A stretch of 13,249 bases of DNA from JAIVJN01 sp036732565 (lineage in GTDB: Bacteria; Acidobacteriota; Vicinamibacteria; Vicinamibacterales; UBA2999). Shown piece after piece: positions 5,768 through 11,792 of the stretch. The DNA lies in the NCBI GenBank assembly GCA_036732565.1, contig DAINCF010000172.1:1-13249 (forward strand), in the 5' to 3' direction. A program made the translations under genes and the position numbers. Each line of letters begins with the position of its first letter. Position 1 is the stretch's first letter. The notes beneath the pieces are model-generated. The model ran no database searches and was not told the origin of the DNA. It saw nothing but the letters and a program-made list of their open reading frames with translations.

Positions 5768-6931
5768 CTACTGGCTGGTGCTCTTCTTCTTCGCGAGATA
5801 CGCGGCCCTCAACGCCTCGACGAGCCGCTCGTCGACGAGACCGGCGGGGTTGCCGGCATGGCTCAACTTGCGATCCGCGCGAAATTTGTCAACGGCCTCG
5901 ATGGCTTCCGCATCGTAGCTCCCGTACTCACGCGAGTACTCCGCCGTCGCGCGGCGCGCGGCCTCGGTGAGCTTCGCGAACTGCTCGGGATCGGTCCGTC
6001 GCAGCTCCTGATTGCGCGGGGGGTTGTTCGGCGGCGAGTCGGGAAATACCGCGAGCGTGGGACGCCAGTAGCCGAGCGCGTGGAGCATGCGCTTCAACTC
6101 GATCACATCTGGACCATCCACGCGCGAGAAGGTGCGGTAGCCGAGCCGCCGCCCCGTCGTGTAGTAGATGCGCTTCATCTCGCCGACCGGCTCGGCGTGC
6201 TCACCAACGTCGATGGCGAGGCTGACGTAGTCGCCACCACGGCCAGGATCGTTCGGATCGGCGATGCGAATCGCCGCCGACTGCAGGTTGCCCCATCGTG
6301 AGTCGCCGCCCTTGGCTTGTCCGGCCTCGAGCGCGAGGATCATGCGCTCGGCGAGCGGCATACCCGTGCCCTCGGTGGCCTCGAACGTCGCCGCCACGGC
6401 GGCCACGACTTCGGGACCGACCATGATGTTGGCTTGCACGGTGTAGTTCAGTCCCTGCCGGCTGCCCGCCCAGGCGTTGTTTCGCGCGCCGGTGTGCGCC
6501 GCCGCGCGCCCTTTCATGTCGATGACGCCCACCTGCCGCGACTCGCGTCCTTCATCGTCCTTCAGCAGCTGATCGAGGACGGCCGTCGGCTCGGCGCCCT
6601 TCGCCAGCAGATCCAACCCCCGGACGCCGTACTCGACGACCGTGGAAGCCTGGGTGCACACCGCGCCGACCCCAGCCCGCACCCACGGCACCGCGCGTCC
6701 GACGAACGGCACGCGGGTCGTCACGGCCGCGCCGGATTGCCCTGTGGCCGGATCGATAGCGCAAAGCGAGAACGTCGAATACTGCGGCAGTCCGTCGGCG
6801 TCGATTGTCACGCCATCCGCGGCGCGGAACGGCGAAGGTCCCGGCGCCGGGGGCTGCTGGGCATCGACCGCCCCGGCGCACATCAAGAAGGCGCAGAACG
6901 CGACCGCTGACACGTGCATCCGTGTGGTCAT
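5768..6931 (-). CDS. Exported DUF1028 protein with C-terminal peptidoglycan-binding-like domain
   Basis: The 387-residue protein has a signal peptide (hydrophobic 8-20, likely end VDAQ at 22-25). A DUF1028 domain (about 50-250) follows, an Ntn-hydrolase-like fold. It opens STFSLCAIDPATGQSGAAV and continues with VPWVRAGVGAVCTQA, YGVRGLDLLAKGA, RQVGVIDMKGRAAAHTG, TVQANIMVGPEVV and GGDSRWGNLQSAAI. Between about 275 and 375 lies a second region, with VIELKRMLHALGYW and later AIEAVDKFRADRKLS and GLVDERLVEALR. It matches the putative peptidoglycan-binding domain (PG_binding_2) often fused to DUF1028. The family is thought to be hydrolase-like, but no substrate is established. The ATG at 6931 has an AGGGA ribosome site that overlaps the stop codon of the peptidase gene, with a 10-base gap. 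Co-expression with the M14 gene is therefore likely. Confidence 0.9.
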   Translation of the reverse strand: MTTRMHVSAVAFCAFLMCAGAVDAQQPPAPGPSPFRAADGVTIDADGLPQYSTFSLCAIDPATGQSGAAVTTRVPFVGRAVPWVRAGVGAVCTQASTVVEYGVRGLDLLAKGAEPTAVLDQLLKDDEGRESRQVGVIDMKGRAAAHTGARNNAWAGSRQGLNYTVQANIMVGPEVVAAVAATFEATEGTGMPLAERMILALEAGQAKGGDSRWGNLQSAAIRIADPNDPGRGGDYVSLAIDVGEHAEPVGEMKRIYYTTGRRLGYRTFSRVDGPDVIELKRMLHALGYWRPTLAVFPDSPPNNPPRNQELRRTDPEQFAKLTEAARRATAEYSREYGSYDAEAIEAVDKFRADRKLSHAGNPAGLVDERLVEALRAAYLAKKKSTSQ

Positions 6932-6938
6932 GGTCCCT

Positions 6939-6943
6939 TCCCT
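6939..6943 (-). promoter_or_regulatory. Shine-Dalgarno overlapping the M14 stop codon
   Basis: AGGGA on the minus strand shares bases with the peptidase stop TAG (6944-6942) and lies 7 bases before the DUF1028 ATG. The overlap suggests translational coupling. Confidence 0.55.
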
Positions 6944-9689
6944 ACTGTTCGTTGGTTGTCGACACCGCGAGGCGCTCCATTTGCTGCGCGGTGACCGGCG
7001 TCGACGGGCCGTGGAAGAGGCCGTTGAACAGCAGCTTGAAGGTCGCGCGCGGCTGGGTCCGGAAGTCGATCTGACTCCCGTACGCGACCACGTAGCCCTT
7101 GCCGACGCGGAACGAGACGACGTTGGCCTGATCCTTCAAATATTCCTCGCCGAGCAGCCAGCCGCTCTGGAGGATGTTCTCGCGCGGGTAGCGCGCGGCG
7201 ACCTCGCTCTCGATGCCAAAGCCCGGACGCAGGCGATAGGCCTGATCCGATTCGAAGAACACGGGCCACGCCTTGGGCATGCCCCACGCGACGGGATGGT
7301 TGGGATCGAATTCGTTCTGCAGCAGCGAACCCGGGCAGTAGAACAGATTCTCCGGCTCCGCGACGCGATCGCGCAGCACCTGCATCAACTGCGCAGGACT
7401 GGTGAACGCGTCCTTCAATACCCGATCGACTTCGCTGGCCGGCACCTGCTGCTTCGACGCCTGCTGCGCATTCGGCCCGAACCGCGGCGGGGCTTCGGGC
7501 AGCGCCTTCTCGATCGGAAGATCGAGCAGCTCGCGCGCGGTCTCGACCGCGCTGCCGATCGCCAGCAGCGTCCCACCGTTCTCGACGAAGCCTCTGAGCT
7601 TCTTCCAGCCCTCGTCGCCGACACCAGCGGCCCATCCCCATTCCGCGGGGTCGTTCCGCTTCATGTCCAGACCGTTGATCACGCGTTGGCGCGTGATGCC
7701 CGACGGCAGCAGGATCACGTCGAACTTGGCGTTGAGGTCGCCCTGGAAGTCCGGCGCCTTCACGATCTCGTAGCCGATGCCGTATTGCTCGAACATCCAC
7801 ATCAGCCAGCCGCTGGGCATGTTGTTCGCGCCCTTGAACAGGCCAACCTTGGTGCCTGGCTTCAAGCGGAACCCTTCAATCGCCGGCGCGCGATCGGCGG
7901 CATGCACGGGAAGGCCCAGTGACTTCGCCGAGGTCTCGACGATCTTCTGCGCCGCGGCGACAGGGGGAATCACCAGCGTACCGGGCGCGAAGGTCTGTCC
8001 GCCCGACTCGAACGCCTTGGCCGCGCGGAACGCCGGCACATTGGCTTTCTGGAGCTCGGCGATGACCTTGAACACCCCGTACGACTCCGGTCCGATCAGG
8101 TACGCGCCGCGCGCGCGTGTGGGCGCCGCGGCCGGCACGGGCGCGATCGTCTTCTGCAATTCCAACGACGCCTCGAACGGCTGCTCGATCGCATCCACCG
8201 TCACGCCCATGAGCATCCACAGCGTATGGCCGGTGACGTCGTACGGCGGCTCGGGCGGCCCACCTGGAAACAGGCGCAGGTCCGGATAGTTCTGCTTCTC
8301 GAGCATCGTCTTGGCGAACGCGCCGTACGGCTGCGCCGTCTTGACTACCCACGAGCCGGCCGGATACTGCTTCCCGCCGGCGCTGAACGCCGCCGAGGCG
8401 CGATGAATCTCGACTTCGCCGAACTTCAGGATGTCGAGCATCTCGTAAGTGGCAAACGGATCGCGCTGCGTGGCGGACACGACGAACGCGAACGGACCCT
8501 TGTTGTAGCTCGCCCAATCGCGATGGACCCGGTAGAAGTTGTAGAGCCACTCGTGGCCGTACTTCGCCACGTGTGACATGCCCGCGAGCGCGGCGGTCAC
8601 GCCGTACTCGACCTGCTGGCCCAGCGTCCACGTGTCCTTCGAGTACGGCACCGGGAAGTTCCAGCGCGACTCCTGCGGCCCGAGGGGCTCACCTTTGCGC
8701 GGGTTGACGTACGGATCGCCGAGGTTGCCACTCGCGATCTCGGTCAGGATGCGCGGCTGGCCGTGATAAATCATGTACTGCCGCGCCGGCGTCCACATGT
8801 CGTAGCTCTGGTTCCACGCCACGCCTTCCTTGCCCTCCGCGAGCAGCGCCGACGCCATGGCCTGCCCCACCGTCGCCTGCCCGAGCGCGAGAATCGGGTG
8901 GATGTTGACGTCGAACGGATCGGTGAACGGCGGCACGAAGATCCGCGAGCCTTGAGCACCTTGCTGGTGCATGTCGTGCGTGATGATCGGCTTGTACTTG
9001 TTCTGGATCAGTTCGATGTTCATCCGCGTCTCTTTCTGCGTGAACATGAACCAGTCGCGGTTGTCGTCGTGCCCGACGTACTTGTGATAGAGGTCGGGGA
9101 AGACACGCTGAAAGTTCGTGCCCTTGGTCTTGTACCAGTGATCCACCATCAGGTGCTGGCCATCGGGATTCTGTGACGGGACCAACAGCACGACCGAGTT
9201 GTCGAGAATCTCGCGGATGAACGTGGAGTTCTCGGTGGCCAGGCGATGCACGATGGTGATGATCGCCTGTCCGTTCGAGACTTCGTTCGAGTGAATCGTC
9301 GCGTAGAAGAAATAGAACGGCAGGCCTTCGCCGGCGAGCTTCTGCGCTTCGCCGTCCGCCAATCCTCGCGGGTCGGCGAGGCGGCGGTTGATCTCGACCA
9401 GCCGATCGAATCTCGCCAGGTTCTTCGGGGAGCTGATCCGCAGCAGCGCGTAATCGTTCCCCATGGTCGTCTTGGCGAGCATCTCGAATTTGACGCGGTC
9501 GGTCGCCTTGGCGAGGGCCTGGAAGTACTCCAGCACCTTGGGATAGCGTGCCAGCTCGCCATCCGCGCCGGGCTTGAAGCCGAAGAACTGCTCCGGTGTC
9601 GGCACCTGCTGGGCGGCCACGGCCGATGGGAGTACCAACGCCAACAGCAGCACCAGTAGCGAGCAGGTGGACTTGAATCGATTGCGCAT
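6942..9689 (-). CDS. Large exported M14-family zinc peptidase
   Basis: The 915-residue protein starts with a signal peptide (hydrophobic LLVLLLALVLPSAVA, 11-25; likely cleavage after AAQ). The M14 catalytic domain covers about 45-380. It has HSNE (H133, E136) as the first zinc ligands, NPDG (174-177), DDNRDW (208-213) with the substrate-binding Asn-Arg, and THDMH (237-241) giving the third zinc His. ILTEIAS (314-320) has the probable catalytic E317. After a linker, about 520-890 shows a class I glutamine amidotransferase-like flavodoxin fold: KVGLFKG, a FDVILLPSG turn, ENGGTLLAIGSA and GYVVAYGSQIDFR. This long architecture is common among secreted M14 proteins of Acidobacteriota and Bacteroidota. 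It should cleave C-terminal or peptide amide bonds outside the cytoplasm; specificity is unknown. It lies 28 bases after the methyltransferase stop, with GAGGT about 11 bases before the ATG. Confidence 0.92.
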   Translation of the reverse strand: MRNRFKSTCSLLVLLLALVLPSAVAAQQVPTPEQFFGFKPGADGELARYPKVLEYFQALAKATDRVKFEMLAKTTMGNDYALLRISSPKNLARFDRLVEINRRLADPRGLADGEAQKLAGEGLPFYFFYATIHSNEVSNGQAIITIVHRLATENSTFIREILDNSVVLLVPSQNPDGQHLMVDHWYKTKGTNFQRVFPDLYHKYVGHDDNRDWFMFTQKETRMNIELIQNKYKPIITHDMHQQGAQGSRIFVPPFTDPFDVNIHPILALGQATVGQAMASALLAEGKEGVAWNQSYDMWTPARQYMIYHGQPRILTEIASGNLGDPYVNPRKGEPLGPQESRWNFPVPYSKDTWTLGQQVEYGVTAALAGMSHVAKYGHEWLYNFYRVHRDWASYNKGPFAFVVSATQRDPFATYEMLDILKFGEVEIHRASAAFSAGGKQYPAGSWVVKTAQPYGAFAKTMLEKQNYPDLRLFPGGPPEPPYDVTGHTLWMLMGVTVDAIEQPFEASLELQKTIAPVPAAAPTRARGAYLIGPESYGVFKVIAELQKANVPAFRAAKAFESGGQTFAPGTLVIPPVAAAQKIVETSAKSLGLPVHAADRAPAIEGFRLKPGTKVGLFKGANNMPSGWLMWMFEQYGIGYEIVKAPDFQGDLNAKFDVILLPSGITRQRVINGLDMKRNDPAEWGWAAGVGDEGWKKLRGFVENGGTLLAIGSAVETARELLDLPIEKALPEAPPRFGPNAQQASKQQVPASEVDRVLKDAFTSPAQLMQVLRDRVAEPENLFYCPGSLLQNEFDPNHPVAWGMPKAWPVFFESDQAYRLRPGFGIESEVAARYPRENILQSGWLLGEEYLKDQANVVSFRVGKGYVVAYGSQIDFRTQPRATFKLLFNGLFHGPSTPVTAQQMERLAVSTTNEQ

Positions 9690-9717
9690 AGTAGTCGCAG
9701 ACCTCGTGGGCGAGATT

Positions 9718-10455
9718 CTACTGCGCGGGCGGGCGGCGTGTCAGGGGGACGAAGCGGACGGGAATGCGCGCTTCCTCGCGCATCCCGACCTCGGTGCGGA
9801 CGTAGACGAACAGGTCCTGTTCCGCCTCGCCGACAGGAATGACGAGCCGACCCCCGATTTTCAGCTGCTCGACGAGGGCGTCGGGGATGTGGTCGGGCGC
9901 CGCGGTCACGATGACCGCGTCGAACGGCGCCTCGTCGGGCCAGCCCGCATAGCCATCGCCGTCACGTACGTGCACATTGAGATAGCGGAGGTCGGCCAGC
10001 AGGCGCGCGGCCCGTTGCGCCAGCGGCGCCACAATCTCGATGGTGTAGACCGTGGCCACGAGCTCCGCGAGCACGGCGGCCTGATAGCCCGAGCCGGTCC
10101 CAATCTCGAGCACGCGCGCCGCGGGTGAGAGCCTCAGCGCTTCGGTCATGTAGGCGACGATGTACGGCTGCGAAATCGTCTGGCCGTGGCCGATGGCCAC
10201 CGGTGAGTCCGCGTAGGCGACGTGTTCGTCCTCCGGGAGCACGAACCGATGACGCGGCACCTTCTCCATCGCGGCAAGGACGCGCGCCTCGCGCACGCCG
10301 CGCGCGCGAATCTGCTGGTCCACCATCTGCCGGCGCTTCGCGGCAAAGTCCTCCTCGTCGCCGGGTTGCCCATCGCGGCTGGGTGGCGCGGCACACGTCG
10401 CAAGACAGGCCAGGCTGACAACCAATGCGGCAAGCTCGACAGACGAGGCGAGCAT
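9718..10455 (-). CDS. pcm: Exported protein-L-isoaspartate O-methyltransferase
   Basis: The enzyme uses S-adenosylmethionine to methylate isoaspartyl residues in aged proteins, starting their repair. The 245-residue product shows the family motifs: SPVAIGHGQTISQPYIVAYM (84-103), the SAM-binding VLEIGTGSGYQAAVL (115-129), VYTIE (136-140), FDAVIVTAAPDHIP (178-191) and GGRLVIPVG (201-209). Unlike the usual cytosolic enzyme, about 35 extra residues precede the domain. These are a hydrophobic segment (8-20) with LATC (18-21) resembling a lipobox, then a charged linker. It may therefore be a lipoprotein or membrane-anchored. The ATG at 10455 is chosen; a GTG at 10479 would add eight residues that touch REP-like element B1. 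No clear ribosome site was seen. It leads the run with the M14 and DUF1028 genes. Confidence 0.9.
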   Translation of the reverse strand: MLASSVELAALVVSLACLATCAAPPSRDGQPGDEEDFAAKRRQMVDQQIRARGVREARVLAAMEKVPRHRFVLPEDEHVAYADSPVAIGHGQTISQPYIVAYMTEALRLSPAARVLEIGTGSGYQAAVLAELVATVYTIEIVAPLAQRAARLLADLRYLNVHVRDGDGYAGWPDEAPFDAVIVTAAPDHIPDALVEQLKIGGRLVIPVGEAEQDLFVYVRTEVGMREEARIPVRFVPLTRRPPAQ

Positions 10456-10479
10456 CTTGGCATGGTACCGCAGTATCAC

Positions 10480-10536
10480 GCGTGGGGTCCGCCTTCGGGC
10501 GGACCTTGCATGGGCCGGCTAAAGCCGGCCCCCACG
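10480..10536. repeat. REP-like element B1
   Basis: Two hairpins lie within an outer 7-bp inverted repeat (CGTGGGG at 10481-10487 with CCCCACG at 10530-10536). The first has stem GGTCCGCC/GGCGGACC (10486-10493 and 10498-10505) and, on the plus strand, the loop TTCG closed by C-G, the very stable UUCG tetraloop type in RNA. The second is GGGCCGGCT/AGCCGGCCC (10512-10520 and 10523-10531) with a 2-base loop. It lies between the repeat-protein gene and the methyltransferase gene. It is the reverse-complement relative of element B2. On the transcribed minus strand the loop is CGAA and no T-run follows, so it is not a classical terminator. Confidence 0.85.
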
Positions 10537-10547
10537 GATTCAAAAAT

Positions 10548-11627
10548 CTACGGCCGCTTCGCGCGGAGGTGTCGTGGGCCGCGGATGGCGATGTCGACGG
10601 CTTCGCTTGGCGTGAGGTTGGTGTAGCCGTCCGCGGTCAGATCCTTCACGAACTGCGCATCGACACGATGAATGCGCATCTTCACGAGCTGGTCGGTCGA
10701 CACCGTCACGAACCCGACGCCGCGCATGTCGCGAATGAACGCCGGCGTGACGCGATGAATGCGCATCTTCACGAGCTCGTCCGCCGGCACCGCGCTGTAG
10801 CCAAGCGTCTTGAGCTCGTCGATCTCCTGCAGATTGACGCCGTGAATGCGCATCTTCACCAGATCCCCGGCCGGGATGTTCGTGTAGCCGCGCTGGGCGA
10901 GCCCGCTGACGATCTCGGGCGAGACTTTGTGAATGCGGAAGCGCACGAGCTCCTCGGTGGAGAGCCCTTTGTAGCCGGCCGCCTGAATGGCCCTCACGAA
11001 CTCGGGCGTCGCGCCGTGGATGCGCATGCGGACCAGATCGTCGGCCGCGATGCCTTTGTAGCCGAGCGACGCGAGCTCCTTGATCATCTCGGGTGTCACC
11101 CGATGAATGCGCATCTTGGTGAGCATGTCGATCGGCAGCCCTGGGTAGCCGGCTTGATTGAGCCCCCGCACGTAGACCCTCGACACGTCGAGCACCGCGA
11201 GACGCAGCAGCGTGTCGGCGGCCAGACCGCTGTACCCAAGCGCGCCCATGTCGGTGACGTAGGCGGGATCGCTCGTGAACTCGAACGTCCCGCTGCCGGT
11301 GGCGCGATCGAACGAGCCGGCGAAGCGGAACACACCGGCATCGCGCTTCATCGTGAACCGGACGTCGCTCATGGAACCGGTCAGCGCGCCCGCCGGAAGC
11401 CCTTCGAGCTCCGCCAGTCGGACACCGAAGCCCCAGCGGTTCTCGTCCCAGCCCGTGCGGAGCTGCAGCTGCAGGCGCGGTCCTTCGTCACCCGACCACT
11501 GATGACGACTATCGGCCGTCCACTCCCCGCGAATCGGCGCCGCGCCAGCTGGTTGTTGAGGCGGCTCGGCGACTGCGAGCCACGCGGATGAGGACAGCAC
11601 CGACACGAGGGCAATAGCGCGGATCAT
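10548..11627 (-). CDS. Exported 29-residue-repeat protein
   Basis: The 359-residue protein has a short signal peptide (IRAIALVSVLSSSAWLAVA, cleavage near residue 20). An N-terminal beta-rich region (about 32-118) with WTAD, RLQLQLR and WGFGVRLAELEGL follows. Seven tandem 29-residue units run from 139 to 341, with consensus-like form [DE]LVKMRIHGVTPEF[IV]; each ends in GYxxLPAD. A degenerate eighth unit (about 110-138) precedes them. Each unit looks like two short helices or a helix-turn, so an elongated solenoid for protein binding is likely. Similar N-terminal and repeat segments occur, as I recall, after M56/BlaR1-type peptidase domains in Acidobacteriota; here there is no peptidase. The ribosome site GGAGG (11638-11634) lies 6 bases before the ATG. 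The gene is flanked by inverted REP-like elements. Function is unknown. Confidence 0.85.
   Translation of the reverse strand: MIRAIALVSVLSSSAWLAVAEPPQQPAGAAPIRGEWTADSRHQWSGDEGPRLQLQLRTGWDENRWGFGVRLAELEGLPAGALTGSMSDVRFTMKRDAGVFRFAGSFDRATGSGTFEFTSDPAYVTDMGALGYSGLAADTLLRLAVLDVSRVYVRGLNQAGYPGLPIDMLTKMRIHRVTPEMIKELASLGYKGIAADDLVRMRIHGATPEFVRAIQAAGYKGLSTEELVRFRIHKVSPEIVSGLAQRGYTNIPAGDLVKMRIHGVNLQEIDELKTLGYSAVPADELVKMRIHRVTPAFIRDMRGVGFVTVSTDQLVKMRIHRVDAQFVKDLTADGYTNLTPSEAVDIAIRGPRHLRAKRP
10605..11213 (-). repeat. Seven tandem 87-base coding units
   Basis: The DNA for residues 139-341 of the repeat protein is seven in-frame 87-base units with no indels. Conservation is strongest around KMRIH, with recurring tgaatgcgcatcttcac-type blocks on the plus strand at about 10670, 10755, 10845 and 11105. 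Units have diverged in sequence but not in length, which implies selection on the protein fold rather than recent expansion. Confidence 0.85.
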
Positions 11628-11696
11628 GAGGTCCCTCCCAAAATCGAGAGGTTGGACGGGGAGGGAGACTCGCGGGTTGGAACGGTCACCTACGAT

Positions 11697-11788
11697 CGTG
11701 GGGGGCCGGCTTCAGCCGGCCCAGGTCCGCCTGAGGCCACCCCAACGCGGCTGCCGCGTTGGGGGCCCTGGCAAGGCGGACCCCACGC
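11697..11788. repeat. REP-like element B2, expanded three-hairpin form
   Basis: An outer repeat (CGTGGGG at 11697-11703 with CCCCACG at 11781-11787) encloses three structures. The first is GGGCCGGCT/AGCCGGCCC (11703-11711 and 11714-11722). The second is a stem GGTCCGCC/GGCGGACC (11724-11731 and 11775-11782). Inside that stem is a near-perfect 25-base palindrome, CCCCAACGCGGC/GCCGCGTTGGGG (11740-11751 and 11753-11764). It is the reverse complement of B1 over both ends, with an exact 16-base match of 11773-11788 to 10480-10495. The B1 tetraloop is replaced by the extra hairpin. It begins 4 bases after the permease stop, in the gap before the repeat-protein gene. Confidence 0.85.
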
Positions 11789-11792
11789 ATAC

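Noticed and set aside
6642..7922. A 426-codon plus-strand open frame.
   Set aside because: It is antisense to the DUF1028 and M14 genes. The long frame reflects high GC content in codon third positions of the real genes.
10480..10536. Element B1 as an intrinsic terminator.
   Set aside because: Neither strand has a T-run right after the hairpins. The A/T tract at 10542-10547 lies before the hairpins in the sense direction.
10605..11213. Possible CRISPR-like or satellite array because of periodic blocks.
   Set aside because: The 87-base period is in frame, the units are diverged throughout, and there are no identical repeats with unique spacers.
10425..11591. A 388-codon plus-strand frame with apparent repeats such as MNAHLHE.
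   Set aside because: The repeats mirror the 87-base coding units of the minus-strand gene. The minus frame has a signal peptide, a strong ribosome site and a regular 29-residue consensus.
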